Part shown: positions 27,292-37,816 of the stretch, in pieces | How positions within the stretch are numbered: position 1 is the stretch's first letter | Layout: each line of letters begins with the position of its first letter | From: Actinomadura flavalba DSM 45200 | Lineage (GTDB): Bacteria; Actinomycetota; Actinomycetes; Streptosporangiales; Streptosporangiaceae | Direction of reading: 5' to 3' | NCBI RefSeq assembly: GCF_000374305.1 | Contig: NZ_KB894098.1 | Span: 248,001-312,000, forward strand | Length of the DNA stretch: 64,000 nucleotides | Position numbers and translations under genes: made by a program | The notes under the pieces: generated by a model | Told to the model about the DNA's origin: nothing | The model's database searches: none | What the model saw: only the letters and a program-made list of their open reading frames with translations

Positions 27292-28695
27292 CTAGCGCGT
27301 CTCGGCGAGCCGCCGCACGGCCGCGGCGAACGCGTCGCCGCGCGCGCCGTAACTCGCGAACATGTCGAAGGAGGCCCCGGCGGGCGCCAGCAGCACCGTG
27401 TCGCCGGGCCGGGCCAGTTCCGCCGCGCGGCGCACCACTGTGTCCATGGCCCCAGTGTCGGTGTCGGAGACGTCCACGACCGGGACATCCGGGGCGTGTC
27501 GCGCGAGTGCCGCCGCGATCTGCGCCCGGTCGGTGCCGATGAGGACGGCGGCGCGCAGCCGCCCGGCGACGGCGGCGACGAGGTCGTCGACGTCGGCGCC
27601 CTTGAGCAGCCCGCCCGCGATCCACACGGCCGACTCGCACGCGGCCAGCGAGGACGCGGCGGCGTGCGGGTTGGTGGCCTTGGAGTCGTCCACGTACTCG
27701 ACGCCGCCGACGGTGGCGACGTGGGCGATGCGGTGCGGGTCGGGGACGAACGCGCGCAGCCCGTCCCGGACGGCGTGCGGCGGGACGCCGAAGGCGCGGG
27801 CGAGCGCGGCGGCGGCGAGCGCGTTGGCGACGTTGTGCGGCGCGTAGGGCCGCACGTCCGACAGTTCGCCGAGTTCCTCGGCGGTGGCGGCGGGGTCGGG
27901 CACGAACGCGCGATCGCACAGGACGGTCTCGACGACGCCGACCTGCCCGGGGGCGGGGACGGCGAGCGTGAACGCGGCCGCGTCCGGTCCGGCGAGGGAG
28001 ACGGCGACGGGGTCGGCGGCGTTGACGACCGCGATCGTGCCGGGCCCGAAGATCTTGCCCTTGGCGGCGGCGTACTCCCGCATCGACCCGTGCCAGTCCA
28101 GGTGGTCGGGCGCGAGGTTGAGCACGGCCGCCGCGAACGGCGCGACCGTGGACGACCAGTGCAACTGGTAGCTGGACAGCTCGACGGCCAGGACGTCGTG
28201 CTTCTCCAGCACCGCCTCCACGATGGGGGTGCCCACGTTGCCGACGGCGAGCGCGTCGTGCCCGGCGGCGGTGAGGATGGCGGTCAGCATCCGCACGGCG
28301 GTGGTCTTGCCGTTGGTGCCGGTCAGCGCGAGCCACGGCGCCGCGCCGGGGCCGCGCAGCCGCCAGGCCAGCTCGACCTCGCCGTACACCTCGACGCCCG
28401 CCTGCGCGGCGGCCACGAGCAGCGGCGCGTCCGGCCGCCAGCCGGGCGAGGTGACGACGAGCCCCGTGCCGGGCGGCAGCGTGGCGCCGTCGCCGAGCCG
28501 GACGGTGACGCCGAGCCCGGTCAGTTCGGCGACGTCCTCGGGGGCGGCGGTGTCGCGGGCGTCGACGATGGTGACGTCGGCGCCCTGTCGGGCGAGCACG
28601 CGCGCGGCGGCGCGTCCGGACAGGCCGAACCCGGCGACGGTCACCCGCCGCCCGGCATAGTCTTCGGGCACAGCCTCGGGAACCGGCTCGGTCAC
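27292..28695 (-). CDS. murD: UDP-MurNAc-L-alanine-D-glutamate ligase
   Basis: MurD adds D-glutamate to UDP-MurNAc-L-Ala. The product is about 467 residues. It shows [21 protein letters not shown] at the N terminus (in part: GFGLSG), the P-loop [35 protein letters not shown] and [11 protein letters not shown]. The GTG at 28695 gives a four-base overlap with mraY; an ATG at 28710 five codons upstream is also possible. The following ftsW starts six bases later. Confidence 0.96.
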   Translation of the reverse strand: MTEPVPEAVPEDYAGRRVTVAGFGLSGRAAARVLARQGADVTIVDARDTAAPEDVAELTGLGVTVRLGDGATLPPGTGLVVTSPGWRPDAPLLVAAAQAGVEVYGEVELAWRLRGPGAAPWLALTGTNGKTTAVRMLTAILTAAGHDALAVGNVGTPIVEAVLEKHDVLAVELSSYQLHWSSTVAPFAAAVLNLAPDHLDWHGSMREYAAAKGKIFGPGTIAVVNAADPVAVSLAGPDAAAFTLAVPAPGQVGVVETVLCDRAFVPDPAATAEELGELSDVRPYAPHNVANALAAAALARAFGVPPHAVRDGLRAFVPDPHRIAHVATVGGVEYVDDSKATNPHAAASSLAACESAVWIAGGLLKGADVDDLVAAVAGRLRAAVLIGTDRAQIAAALARHAPDVPVVDVSDTDTGAMDTVVRRAAELARPGDTVLLAPAGASFDMFASYGARGDAFAAAVRRLAETR

Positions 28696-29753
28696 GACTT
28701 GGGCATCCATTCCAGGTAGAACAGGCCGAGGCCGATCGCGGTGAACAGCGCCGACATCAGCCAGAACCGCACGACGATCGTGGTCTCGGCCCAGCCCGAC
28801 AGCTCGAAGTGGTGCTGTAGGGGCGCCATCTTGAACACGCGTTTCCCGGTCGCCTTGAACCCGCCGACCTGGATGATCACCGACAGCGTGATCATGACGA
28901 TGAGGCCGCACAGGATGGCGAGCAGGAACTGGGTGCGGGTGAGGATCGCCAGGCCGACCAGGACGCCGCCGAGGGCCAGCGAGCCGGTGTCGCCCATGAA
29001 GATCTTGGCGGGCGGGGCGTTCCACCACAGGAAGCCGAACACGCCGCCGAGCACGGCCGCCGCGACGACCGCGAGGTCGAGGGGATCTCGGATCGTGTAG
29101 CAGTTGGGGGCGAGCGCGAAGTCGGTGCAGCTGTTGCGGAGCTGCCAGTTGCCGATGATGACGTAGGCGGCGAGCACCATGCCGGCGGGTCCGGCGGCGA
29201 GGCCGTCGAGGCCGTCGGTGAGGTTGACGCCGTTGGACATCGCGGCGATGAGCAGCAGCGCCCAGATGACGAACAGCACCGGGCCGATCGAGGGGCCGAA
29301 GTCGCGCAGGAACGACAGCCGCGGGGAGGCGGGGGTGACGTCGTAGCCGTTGGGGAAGTTCAGCGCCGCGACGGCGAAGATGACGCCGACGAGGACGATG
29401 CCGATCATCTTGGCGCCGCTGCGCAGGCCGAGGCTGCGCTGCTTGAACACCTTGATGTAGTCGTCGACGAAGCCGACGAGGCCGAGGCCCGTCATCAGGA
29501 ACAGCACGAGCAGGCCGGACACCGTGGGGGCGGTGCCGGTGACCAGGTGCGCGACGGCGTAGCCGAGCAGCGACCCGACGATGAAGACCGCGCCGCCCAT
29601 GGTGGGGGTGCCGCGCTTCTGCAAGTGCGCCTCGGGGCCGTCCTGGCGGATCATCTGGCCGTAGCCCAGCCGGGTGACGATCTTGATCCAGACGGGGGTG
29701 CCGAGCATGCCGATCAGCAGCGCGACACCCGCCGCGATGATGATGCTGGTCAT
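28692..29753 (-). CDS. mraY: Phospho-MurNAc-pentapeptide translocase
   Basis: MraY joins the UDP-MurNAc-pentapeptide to undecaprenyl phosphate, making lipid I. The product is 353 residues with ten helices. The catalytic aspartates are in [22 protein letters not shown] and [12 protein letters not shown], and the histidine cluster is [15 protein letters not shown] at 29753 overlaps the murF stop by four bases (ATGA) and its own stop overlaps murD, so murF-mraY-murD are coupled. Confidence 0.98.
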   Translation of the reverse strand: MTSIIIAAGVALLIGMLGTPVWIKIVTRLGYGQMIRQDGPEAHLQKRGTPTMGGAVFIVGSLLGYAVAHLVTGTAPTVSGLLVLFLMTGLGLVGFVDDYIKVFKQRSLGLRSGAKMIGIVLVGVIFAVAALNFPNGYDVTPASPRLSFLRDFGPSIGPVLFVIWALLLIAAMSNGVNLTDGLDGLAAGPAGMVLAAYVIIGNWQLRNSCTDFALAPNCYTIRDPLDLAVVAAAVLGGVFGFLWWNAPPAKIFMGDTGSLALGGVLVGLAILTRTQFLLAILCGLIVMITLSVIIQVGGFKATGKRVFKMAPLQHHFELSGWAETTIVVRFWLMSALFTAIGLGLFYLEWMPKS

Positions 29754-31174
29754 CGGGGGCTGCCTCCCGGAGCACGGTCGCCGGGGACGGGCTCGGCCGC
29801 GCCGGCCAGCAGCGCCGCCGCGACCCGTTCCAGGCCCGCGACGCGCGAGCCCTTCACGAGCACGACGTCCCGCGGTCTCAGCCGCTCGCGCAGTGCGGCC
29901 ACGGCCGCGCCGACGTCATCCACCTGTACGCACTCTCCCGTCCATGACCCCTCGCGCGCGGCCCCGTCGGCCATCGCGGCGGCGGTCTCACCTACCGTGA
30001 CGAGCCCGGCGATCCCGCCGCGCGCGACATGCTGCCCGATCTTGGCATGTTCCGCCACAGCGGAGCCCCCGAGTTCGGCCATCTCCCCCAGGACGGCGAA
30101 CGCGCGGCGGCCCTTCGCCATGTGGACGAGGACGTCCAGCGCGGCGCGCGTCGAGTCGGGGTTGGCGTTGTAGGCGTCGTTGACGACCGTGACGCCGTCG
30201 GCCCGCTCGGTGACCTCCATCCGCCACCGGCTCACCGGCCCGGCGGCGCCGAGCGCGGCGGCCACCGTCGCGACGTCGAGCCCGGCGGCGCGGCCCACGG
30301 CCGCGGCGGCCAGCGCGTTCGCGACGGCGTGGGCGCCGTGCAGCAGCAGCGCCACGTCGGCCTCGCCCTCGGGCGTGACGAGCCGGAACCGGGCGCGGCC
30401 CGCGTCGTCGAGCGTCTCGTCCACGGCGCGGACGTCGGCGTCGGCGCCGCGCCCGAACAGCACGACCCCGGCCCTCGTGCGGGACGCCATCGCGCGCACC
30501 AGCGCGTCGTCGGCGTTGAGGATCGCGGTGCCGTCCGGCGGCACCGCCTCGACCAGCTCGCCCTTGGCCTCGGCGATGGCCTCGCGGCCGCCGAACTCGC
30601 CCAGGTGCGCGGTGCCGACGTTGAGGACGGCGCCGACGCCGGGCCGGGCGATGCCGGTCAGGTAGGCGATGTGGCCGATGCCCCGGGCGCCCATCTCCAG
30701 CACGAGGTTGCGGGTTCCGGCGTCGGCGCGCAGCACGGTCAGCGGCACGCCCATCTCGTTGTTGAACGAGCCGACCGGCGCGACCGTGGGGCCGTCGGCG
30801 GCCAGCACGGCGGCGATGAGGTCCTTGGTGGACGTCTTGCCCGCCGAGCCGGTGACGGCGACGACGCGGACGTCCGGCAGCCGCGCCAGCACGCCCCGCG
30901 CCAGCGCGCCCAGGGCCTCCAGCGCGTCCTTCACCAGGACGGCGGCGCCGGACTCCGGCGCCCGCTCGGCCAGGACGGCGGCGGCGCCGTTCGCGAACGC
31001 GGTGCCGATGTAGTCGTGCCCGTCGGCGCGCTCGCCGCGCAGCGCGACGAACAGCGACCCGGGCCCGGCCTCGCGGGAGTCGAACACGACGGGGCCGGAG
31101 ACGACGGTCTCCGGGTCGCCGTGGACCGTCCCGCCGGTGATCTCCGCGATCTCGGCCAGTGCAAGTGGGATCAC
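29750..31174 (-). CDS. murF: UDP-MurNAc-tripeptide D-Ala-D-Ala ligase
   Basis: MurF adds D-Ala-D-Ala to the tripeptide precursor. The product is 474 residues. Marks are [24 protein letters not shown] in the N-terminal domain (in part: DSREAGPG), the ATP loop [39 protein letters not shown], and [18 protein letters not shown] start at 31174 overlaps the murE stop, and the stop overlaps mraY. Confidence 0.97.
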   Translation of the reverse strand: MIPLALAEIAEITGGTVHGDPETVVSGPVVFDSREAGPGSLFVALRGERADGHDYIGTAFANGAAAVLAERAPESGAAVLVKDALEALGALARGVLARLPDVRVVAVTGSAGKTSTKDLIAAVLAADGPTVAPVGSFNNEMGVPLTVLRADAGTRNLVLEMGARGIGHIAYLTGIARPGVGAVLNVGTAHLGEFGGREAIAEAKGELVEAVPPDGTAILNADDALVRAMASRTRAGVVLFGRGADADVRAVDETLDDAGRARFRLVTPEGEADVALLLHGAHAVANALAAAAVGRAAGLDVATVAAALGAAGPVSRWRMEVTERADGVTVVNDAYNANPDSTRAALDVLVHMAKGRRAFAVLGEMAELGGSAVAEHAKIGQHVARGGIAGLVTVGETAAAMADGAAREGSWTGECVQVDDVGAAVAALRERLRPRDVVLVKGSRVAGLERVAAALLAGAAEPVPGDRAPGGSPR

Positions 31175-32715
31175 GCCTGCGTCCCGTCCCCTCTCGCCGC
31201 CGGAGCGGCCCCGGCCCGGCGCAGCGCCGCGCGGACGACCTCGCGGTCGTCGAACGCGAGGACCTCGCCGGCCACGTACTGTCCCTGTTCGTGGCCCTTG
31301 CCCGCGACGACGATCACGTCGCCGCGGCGGGCCCGGCCGATCGCCAGCTCGACGGCGGCGGCGCGGTCGGGCTCGACCACGATGTGCGCGCGCTCGGGCT
31401 GCGGCACCTTGAGCCCGCCCTCGACCATAGCGGCGAGGATCGCCAGGGGGTCTTCGGATCGCGGGTTGTCGCTCGTGAAATAGGCCATGTCGGCGAGCCG
31501 TGCGGACGCCTCGCCCATCAGCGGGCGCTTGCCCCGGTCGCGGTCGCCGCCGCAGCCGAGCACGATCGTCAGCCGTCCCTCGGTGACGGGCCGCAGCGCC
31601 GTCAGCACCGCCTCGACGGCGCCCGGCTTGTGCGAGTAGTCGACGAGCGTGGTGAAGTCCTGGCCCTCGTCCACCGGCTCCAGCCGTCCCGGCACGCCGG
31701 GCGTGGCGGCGACGCCGCGCACCGCCGCCGGGAGGCCGATCCCGGCCTCGACCAGCGCGACGATCGCGGCGAGCGCGTTCGCGACATTGAACGGTCCAGG
31801 CAGGCGCACCGATGCGTCGGCCTCCACTCCCCCGGGCCCGACGATGCGGAACGTGCTCCCGGCGGGGCCGCCGCGCACGTCCTCGGCGCGCCAGTCGGCG
31901 GCGCGGTCGCCGTTCGCCGAGAACGTCGTGACCGGGACCGAGGCGATCTCCACCAGTTCCCGCCCGTACAGGTCGTCGAGGTTGACGACGCCGACCCGGC
32001 TGTAGGCGGGCGTGAACAGCTTCGCCTTGGCCAGGAAGTAGTCCTGCATGGTGGGGTGGTAGTCCAGGTGGTCCTGGGAGAGGTTGGTGAACACCGCGAC
32101 CTCGTAGCGGGCGCCGCCGACGCGGCCCTGGTCGAGCGCGTGGCTGGACACCTCCATCGCGGCGGCGCCGACGCCCCGCTCGCGCATCATCGCGAACAGG
32201 GCGTGCAGGTCGGTCGCCTCGGGCGTCGTCAGCGAGCTGGGGACGCGGTCGTCGCCGATGCGCATCTCGACCGTCCCGATGACGCCCGTCGCGATGCCCG
32301 CCGCGCGCAGCCCGCCCTCCAGCAGGTACACGGTGGTGGTCTTGCCGCTGGTGCCGGTGACGCCGATGAGCGTCAGGCCGGCGGCGGGCTCGCCGTAGAC
32401 GTAGGCGGCGACGTCGCCGAGGCGGGCGCGCGGGTCGTCCACGACCAGCGTCGGCACCCGCGCGGCGCGGGCGCGGGCCCGGCCCGCCGGGTCGGTGAGG
32501 ATCGCGGCGGCGCCCGCCGCCGCGGCCTGCTCGGCGAACTGGGCGCCGTGCGCGCGGGCGCCGGGCAGCGCGGCGTACAGGTCGCCGGGGCGCACGGCGC
32601 GCGAGTCGTGGGTGATGCCGGTGACCGTCGTGCCGCCGCGGATCACGGCGTCGTCGATGCCGAGCAGCTCCGCCAGCCCCGCCAGCGGCCGGGGGGTACT
32701 CGTGGTGGGGCGCAT
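31171..32715 (-). CDS. murE: UDP-MurNAc-dipeptide-meso-diaminopimelate ligase
   Basis: MurE adds the third stem-peptide residue. The product is 514 residues with THDSRAVRPGDLYAA, the P-loop GVTGTSGKTTTVYLL, EVSSHALDQGRV and, near the C terminus, TSDNPRSEDP. The DNPR motif selects meso-diaminopimelate, which fits an actinobacterial wall. ATG at 32715 is preceded by GAGAGA; an in-frame ATG at 32772 lacks homology. It is 82 bases from ftsI, the largest gap inside the mur block. Confidence 0.97.
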   Translation of the reverse strand: MRPTTSTPRPLAGLAELLGIDDAVIRGGTTVTGITHDSRAVRPGDLYAALPGARAHGAQFAEQAAAAGAAAILTDPAGRARARAARVPTLVVDDPRARLGDVAAYVYGEPAAGLTLIGVTGTSGKTTTVYLLEGGLRAAGIATGVIGTVEMRIGDDRVPSSLTTPEATDLHALFAMMRERGVGAAAMEVSSHALDQGRVGGARYEVAVFTNLSQDHLDYHPTMQDYFLAKAKLFTPAYSRVGVVNLDDLYGRELVEIASVPVTTFSANGDRAADWRAEDVRGGPAGSTFRIVGPGGVEADASVRLPGPFNVANALAAIVALVEAGIGLPAAVRGVAATPGVPGRLEPVDEGQDFTTLVDYSHKPGAVEAVLTALRPVTEGRLTIVLGCGGDRDRGKRPLMGEASARLADMAYFTSDNPRSEDPLAILAAMVEGGLKVPQPERAHIVVEPDRAAAVELAIGRARRGDVIVVAGKGHEQGQYVAGEVLAFDDREVVRAALRRAGAAPAARGDGTQA

Positions 32716-32797
32716 AACGTCTCTCTCGGAACGGGTGGTACGAGTGGGTCGGGGCACGGGTCCTGGGGTCACGGCGACAGAGGGTACTCCCCGGCCC

Positions 32798-34861
32798 TCA
32801 GTCCCGCGCGAAGATCTTCACCGACGGCGGCCTGCTTCCCGTCGGCGGGATCTTGCGGGTCGCCAGGGCGGCGCTCATCACGTCCCGGAAGACCGGTGCC
32901 GCGACGTCGCCGCCCAGGTGCGAGCCCCTGCTCGGCTTCTGGAGCACGACCTGCACGACGAGCTGTGGATCGTCGGCGGGCGCGAACCCCGCGAACGACG
33001 CGGTGAAGCCGCCGCCCTTGTACCGGCCCGTGCGCGGGTTGACGATCTCGGCGGTGCCGGTCTTGCCCGCGACCCGGTAGTTCGGGATCTGGGCGAGCGG
33101 CGCCGTGCCCTCCTTCGTCGTGACGCCCTCCAGCATGTCACGGATCTGCCGGGCGGTCTCGGCACTGATCACCTGGCGTTTGGCGGGCGCCTTGGCGGCG
33201 GTGAAGGCGCCGTTCTCGTCGACGCTGCCCGCGACGAGGTTCGGCGCGACGCGGACGCCGCCGTTGGCGATCGTCGCGTAGACGCTGGCCATCTGGACGG
33301 CGTTGACCGACATCGTCTGGCCGAACGAGATCGGGTACCGGTCGGTGCCGCTCCACTTGGACGGCGGCGCCAGCACGCCCGCCGTCTCGGCGGGCAGGCC
33401 GATGCCGGTGGTGGCGCCGAAGCCGAAGTCGCGCATGGTGTCGTAGAGCTGCTGGGACGAGATGCGCTCGCTGGCCCGGATCGTGCCGACGTTGCTGGAC
33501 TTGGCGAGCACGCCCGCGAAAGTGAGGTCCCACGGCTCGTGCGGATGGGAGTCGCCGAACGTGACCCCGTACCGCTTGATCCGGTCCGGGACGCGCAGGA
33601 ACGGCGTCTCGGGCGTGACGCCGCCCTTCTCCATCACCGCCGCCGCCGTGACGACCTTGCCGGTGCTGCCCGGTTCGTACGCCTCCTGCACGATCGGCGT
33701 CCCCCACGACTTGGACTTGCCGTAGTCGTTGGGGTTGTAGCCGGGCGCGGACGCCAGCGCGAGCAGCGCGCCGCTGCGCGGGTCCATCACGATGACGCTG
33801 CCGCTGCGGGCGCCGGACTTCTTCACCTGCTGCTCGATGGCCTGCTGCGCCTTGAACTGGATGTCGCGCAGCAGCGTCAGCCGCACCCCCTTGCCGGGGA
33901 CCGACGGCTTGCGCTGCGACTCGCCCATCGGGATGTGCTGGCCCTTGGTGCTGATCTCGACGCGCTGCCAGCCGTCCCGCCCGGCCAGCTCGCCGTTCAT
34001 GGAGCTCTCCAGCCCGGCGGCGCCCTTCCCCTCGGCGTTCACGAAACCTATGACGCCGGCGGCGAGCGAGTCGTTCGGGTACTCGCGGCGGTACTCGGGG
34101 CTCATGCCGATGCCGACGAGCTTCATGCCCATGATGAGGCGGGCCTGGTCGGGCCGGACACCGCGCGCCAGGACCTCGTACCGGCTGCCCGGCCTGCTGA
34201 TCCGCTCCTGGACGAAGCGCGGGTCGAGGCCGAGCATCGGCGACAGCGCGCGGACGATCGCGTCCCGCTTCTCCGGCTTGATGATCTTGGGGTCGGCGTA
34301 GATGGCGCGGGCCTCGACCGTCATGGCCAGGGGGTTGTCGTTCGCGTCGGTGATGTCGCCGCGCACGGCGGGCAGCTTGATCTCCTGGAGCCGCTGGTCG
34401 CGGGCCTTGGCCGTGTACTGCTGCGACTCGATCGTCTGGAGCTGCACGAGACGCCCGGCGAACAGCGACAGCACGAACGCGATGACGAGCAGCGTGCCGT
34501 TGAGCCGCTTGAGCGGGTCGCGGCGGTGGAACGCGACCTTCGGCCGGGGCGGACGCGGCGGACGGCGCGGCGGGCCGCCGCCGCGCGCGGGGTCGCGGCG
34601 CGGCGGGGCGCCCTGGCCGGTGCGTCCGGCCGCGCCGCGCGGTGCGGCGGAGCCGGGCGCGGGCCGGGACGGCCGGGGGGTGCCGGTGCGCTGCTGCGGG
34701 ACCGGGCGTCCGGGACGGCGCGGCGCGCCGCCGCCCGGCGCGCGGTTCGGGGTGCCGCGTCCGGGGACGCGGGCCGGGCCGCCGTCGCCGCCCGCCGGGC
34801 CGCGGGAACGGCCGGGCCGCCCGCGTCCTCCGGCGGGGGGCCCGCCCGGCCGCCGGCTCAC
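32798..34861 (-). CDS. ftsI: FtsI/PBP3 septal transpeptidase
   Basis: FtsI cross-links septal peptidoglycan with FtsW. The product is 687 residues. Residues 1-115 form an Arg, Pro, Gly-rich cytoplasmic tail, unusually long; the membrane helix is about 121-138; the dimer or pedestal domain follows. The penicillin-binding motifs are S399TGK, S455SN and K600TG. GTG start at 34861, 37 bases after ftsL. It belongs to the dcw order ftsL-ftsI-murE. A later start inside the tail cannot be excluded. Confidence 0.96.
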   Translation of the reverse strand: MSRRPGGPPAGGRGRPGRSRGPAGGDGGPARVPGRGTPNRAPGGGAPRRPGRPVPQQRTGTPRPSRPAPGSAAPRGAAGRTGQGAPPRRDPARGGGPPRRPPRPPRPKVAFHRRDPLKRLNGTLLVIAFVLSLFAGRLVQLQTIESQQYTAKARDQRLQEIKLPAVRGDITDANDNPLAMTVEARAIYADPKIIKPEKRDAIVRALSPMLGLDPRFVQERISRPGSRYEVLARGVRPDQARLIMGMKLVGIGMSPEYRREYPNDSLAAGVIGFVNAEGKGAAGLESSMNGELAGRDGWQRVEISTKGQHIPMGESQRKPSVPGKGVRLTLLRDIQFKAQQAIEQQVKKSGARSGSVIVMDPRSGALLALASAPGYNPNDYGKSKSWGTPIVQEAYEPGSTGKVVTAAAVMEKGGVTPETPFLRVPDRIKRYGVTFGDSHPHEPWDLTFAGVLAKSSNVGTIRASERISSQQLYDTMRDFGFGATTGIGLPAETAGVLAPPSKWSGTDRYPISFGQTMSVNAVQMASVYATIANGGVRVAPNLVAGSVDENGAFTAAKAPAKRQVISAETARQIRDMLEGVTTKEGTAPLAQIPNYRVAGKTGTAEIVNPRTGRYKGGGFTASFAGFAPADDPQLVVQVVLQKPSRGSHLGGDVAAPVFRDVMSAALATRKIPPTGSRPPSVKIFARD

Positions 34862-34898
34862 GCGACGTCTCCGGCCGCTGCCCGGGTGACGTCCGTCG

Positions 34899-35723
34899 TC
34901 ACGGGTTCCCGGCCTCCGTCCCCGCGCCGCCGGGCGCCGTGGGGACGCCGCCGCCGGGCACGACCGCGCCGGGGACGCCGAGCACGGCCGCCGCGGCGGC
35001 GCTCGCCGCCGCGGCGTTGGCCACGGGACGGGCGGTGCCGCCGACCCGCGCGCCGGTCAGGTTGTCGAGGTAGGGGATGACCGGGGGCCGCTCCATGCCG
35101 AGCGCCTCGGCCTTGCGGGCCAGCGACGCGGGCGACTCCTCGCGCGCGATCTCCTCCTGGAGGCCCTGCTTCTGCTGGGCGAGGATCTTGTTGCTCTGCT
35201 GGAGGCGCGTCAGCGTGAAGGCGTCCTCGGCGAGGACGGTGTTGAGCAGCAGCAGGCTGACCAGCGCGCCGCTGAGCAGCCCGACGATGAGCAGCACGAA
35301 CGGCGCGCGCGGCGGCGTGGCCGTCCGGACGGCGGCGCCGCTCGACGGGCGCGCGGTGCCGCGCGCGCGGGCGGGGCGCGCGGGCCGGGTGCGGACCGAG
35401 CCGGGCGCGCCCGAACGCGGCTTGGGCGGCGCCTTGGGCTGCGTGGGCTTGGCGGGCTGCGGCGCGCGCCCGGCCTTGGCGGGCTTGCCCTGCTTGGTGG
35501 TCTTGGTGGTCATGGTCGTCCGCATGCCCTTGACCGGCTTGGCCGCCTTGCCGCGCCGCGCCGCCGAACCCGGCTCGGCCGCCGGTTCGGGCCGCCGGGC
35601 GGGCGTCCGCCCGGCGGCGGCCGCGGCGCGCCGGGCCGCGCGGGCGCGTTCGGCGCGGTCGGCGCGGTTGCGCTCGGCACGGGGCCGCTCGCCCGGCGGA
35701 CCGGGGACGCGTGTGGTGGTCAT
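34899..35723 (-). CDS. ftsL: FtsL-like divisome protein with long basic tail
   Basis: FtsL is a bitopic protein that bridges FtsQ and the FtsWI pair. The product is 274 residues, clearly longer than usual. Residues 1-140 are Arg, Ala, Lys, Pro-rich and cytoplasmic, one helix spans about 141-161, a leucine-zipper-like coiled coil spans about 165-210, and an Ala, Gly, Val, Pro-rich tail ends it. ATG at 35723 shares an ATGA overlap with the rsmH stop and has GGGAGG just upstream. Assignment rests on position and topology; FtsL is poorly conserved. Confidence 0.85.
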   Translation of the reverse strand: MTTTRVPGPPGERPRAERNRADRAERARAARRAAAAAGRTPARRPEPAAEPGSAARRGKAAKPVKGMRTTMTTKTTKQGKPAKAGRAPQPAKPTQPKAPPKPRSGAPGSVRTRPARPARARGTARPSSGAAVRTATPPRAPFVLLIVGLLSGALVSLLLLNTVLAEDAFTLTRLQQSNKILAQQKQGLQEEIAREESPASLARKAEALGMERPPVIPYLDNLTGARVGGTARPVANAAAASAAAAAVLGVPGAVVPGGGVPTAPGGAGTEAGNP

Positions 35724-36712
35724 GGAGCCTCCCGGACCCGCTCGGCGGCGCGCAAGCGCACCGACCCCGCACGCGGGTTGGTCGTGGTCTCGGCTTCGGT
35801 CGGCAGCTCGGCCCCGCGCGTCAGCAGCCGGAAGCGCGGCTGGTGCCCGGGCAGCGGGACGGGCAGCCCCGGCGGTGTCGTGTCGGCCGCCTGCGCGGCC
35901 AGGACCCGCTTGGTGATGCGGTCTTCGAGGGAGTGGTAGCTGAGCACGACGACGCGTCCGCCGACGGGCAGCGCGCCGAGCGCGGCGGGCAGCGCGGCCC
36001 GCCACGTCTCCAGCTCGCCGTTCACCTCGATGCGCAGCGCCTGGAACGTGCGCTTGGCCGGATTGCCGCCGGTGCGGCGCGTCGCGGCCGGGATCGCGGT
36101 GCGGACGAGGTCGGCGAGGACCGCCGTCGACTCCAGCGGGGCGCGCTCGCGCTCGCGGACGATCGCGGCGGCGACGCGCTGGGCGAACCGCTCCTCGCCG
36201 TACTCGCGCAGGATGCGCGCCAGCTCGGCGGGCGGATAGGTGTTGACGACGTCGGCGGCGGTGGCGCCCCGGGTACGGTCCATCCGCATGTCGAGCGGCG
36301 CGTCGTAGGAGTAGGCGAAGCCGCGGTCGGCCTCGTCGAGCTGCGGGGACGACACACCGAGGTCGAACAGGACGCTGTCGGCGCCGGGCAGTCCGAGCCG
36401 GCCGAGAACGTCGGGGATCTCGTCGTAGACGGCGTGCACGAGCGTGACGCGGTCGCCGAAGGGGGCGAGCCGGGCGGCGGAGCGCTCCAGCGCGACGGTG
36501 TCGCGGTCGAGGCCGATCAGCCGCAGCGTGGGGTGCGCGGTGAGCATGGCCTCCGCGTGGCCGCCCATGCCGAGGGTGGCGTCGATGTGCACCGGCGCGC
36601 GGCCGGTGACGCGCTCGACGGCGGGCGCGGCGAGTTCCAGGACGCGGCCGAGCAGGACCGGTACGTGACCGGGCTCTGCCGCGTGGTCGCCGTCGTGGTC
36701 GCCCACGGTCAT
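35720..36712 (-). CDS. rsmH: 16S rRNA (cytosine-1402-N4)-methyltransferase
   Basis: RsmH methylates C1402 in the decoding centre of 16S rRNA using SAM. The product is 330 residues. It shows [26 protein letters not shown] (SAM loop), [30 protein letters not shown], and [18 protein letters not shown] at 36712 has GGTGGGA upstream; the longer frame is non-homologous. It overlaps ftsL by four bases and follows mraZ after 244 bases that show no gene or clear signal. Confidence 0.96.
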   Translation of the reverse strand: MTVGDHDGDHAAEPGHVPVLLGRVLELAAPAVERVTGRAPVHIDATLGMGGHAEAMLTAHPTLRLIGLDRDTVALERSAARLAPFGDRVTLVHAVYDEIPDVLGRLGLPGADSVLFDLGVSSPQLDEADRGFAYSYDAPLDMRMDRTRGATAADVVNTYPPAELARILREYGEERFAQRVAAAIVRERERAPLESTAVLADLVRTAIPAATRRTGGNPAKRTFQALRIEVNGELETWRAALPAALGALPVGGRVVVLSYHSLEDRITKRVLAAQAADTTPPGLPVPLPGHQPRFRLLTRGAELPTEAETTTNPRAGSVRLRAAERVREAP

Positions 36713-36956
36713 GTTCCCACCCCCTCGTGCTGCCACTTCGCTCGCGGACTGTGTGGCATCGCCGGTTCCGCGCACCCCCGGGGGCGGACCGGCGGCCTCG
36801 CCCGGCCAGGTCCCCATCCGCTGCCCGCTGAGGAAGTCGCCGCCGAGGCGGCTGTCGTCTTCTGGCGCCGGGGAAGCTGCGCCAGAGGACGCGGAGAGCG
36901 GCTGGAGACCTGGCCGAACGTCGGCCTGCGCCGGTCTCAGCGGACCGGCGGTCTCG

Positions 36957-37388
36957 TCAGAGGATCCCGGGCAGCACCTCCTCCGACACGTCGGCGAACG
37001 CCTGCTCCTCGGCTTCCAGGTAGGTCTCCCAGGCCGAGGTGTCCCAGATCTCCAGGCGCGTGTTGGCACCGATGACGGTGCACTCGCGGGTCAGGCCCGC
37101 GTACGCGCGCAGCGGAGGGGGGATGGTGACGCGTCCCTGCTTGTCGGGGACCTCGTCGGAGGCACTGGCGAAGAAGACGCGGCTGTAGGCGCGCACGGCG
37201 CGCTCGGTGACCGGCGCGGTGCGCAGAGCCTCGGTGATGCGCTGGAACTCCGCCACGGGGAAGACGTACAGGCAGCGCTCCTGGCCCTTCGTGATCACCA
37301 ATCCCCCCGACAGCTCCTCGCGGTACTTCGCCGGCAGGAACAGCCTTCCCTTGTCGTCGAGGCGCGGAGTGTGGGTGCCGAGGAACAT
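36957..37388 (-). CDS. mraZ: MraZ transcriptional regulator
   Basis: MraZ is the DNA-binding repressor that opens the dcw cluster. The product is 143 residues with two SpoVT/AbrB-like repeats: [24 protein letters not shown] and, in the second half, [20 protein letters not shown]. The DKGR and DKQGR turns carry the DNA-contacting residues. Four direct GTGGRG repeats lie over its own promoter, so it probably represses itself and the genes that follow. Start ATG at 37388. Confidence 0.97.
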   Translation of the reverse strand: MFLGTHTPRLDDKGRLFLPAKYREELSGGLVITKGQERCLYVFPVAEFQRITEALRTAPVTERAVRAYSRVFFASASDEVPDKQGRVTIPPPLRAYAGLTRECTVIGANTRLEIWDTSAWETYLEAEEQAFADVSEEVLPGIL

Positions 37389-37434
37389 CGGCCCACCTCC
37401 CGCGCCATGTGGGTCGCAAAGATGCGCTTGTGCT

Positions 37435-37470
37435 CCCCACGGCGCCCCACTCTACTCCACTCTTCCCCAC
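37435..37470 (-). promoter_or_regulatory. MraZ operator: four GTGGRG repeats at 10-base period
   Basis: On the minus strand the sequence holds GTGGGG, GTGGAG, GTGGGG and GTGGGG, each six bases with four-base spacers (plus-strand copies at 37465-37470, 37455-37460, 37445-37450, 37435-37440). This matches the known MraZ operator layout of short direct repeats one helical turn apart. The array overlaps the spacer and -10 of the mraZ promoter, which fits autorepression. Confidence 0.85.
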
Positions 37471-37476
37471 CGTCAA
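37449..37476 (-). promoter_or_regulatory. mraZ/dcw promoter
   Basis: On the minus strand a -35 TTGACG (37476-37471) and -10 TAGAGT (37454-37449) are separated by 16 bases. The transcript would begin near 37442, about 55 bases before the mraZ ATG. The elements are interleaved with the MraZ repeats. Confidence 0.65.
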
Positions 37477-37636
37477 CCAGGAAAACACGGCGGGCGCGAC
37501 AAGATCGTCGAGAAAGACGCAGGTCAGGCGGGGTGGTGCGCGGTGGGGCGGCGCGGCGCCCGGCGCCCGGCCCGGCGGCGGTCACGTCGCCGCGACGTCC
37601 GGGGGCGGCATCTAGAAAGCCCCGAAACGGTGCCAC

Positions 37637-37652
37637 GTGGAGCAAAGTGGGG
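37637..37652 (+). promoter_or_regulatory. Second MraZ-like box before moxR
   Basis: GTGGAG and GTGGGG separated by four bases, the same unit and period as the mraZ operator but in the direction of moxR, 165 bases before its start. Only two units are present. No clear promoter was identified beside it. The remainder of the 428-base gap 37389-37816 contains the mraZ promoter and no gene. Confidence 0.45.
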
Positions 37653-37816
37653 CACTCGAACGGGCATGCTGGACGTTTCGGTAGAGCAGAATGGGCACCG
37701 GTTCCAACGGGACGACACGGCGCCCCGCTCCACGACGTACTGTTCGGGGCGGACGAGACGGTGCCGCACCGGCGCGCGGCGGGCGGACCGCGCGGCTCGG
37801 CGAGGGAGGGTTGCCA

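Noticed and set aside
36713-36956. Possible small gene between mraZ and rsmH
   Set aside because: The 244 bases carry the 5' extension of the rsmH frame but no homology, no ribosome site and no domain; treated as non-coding.
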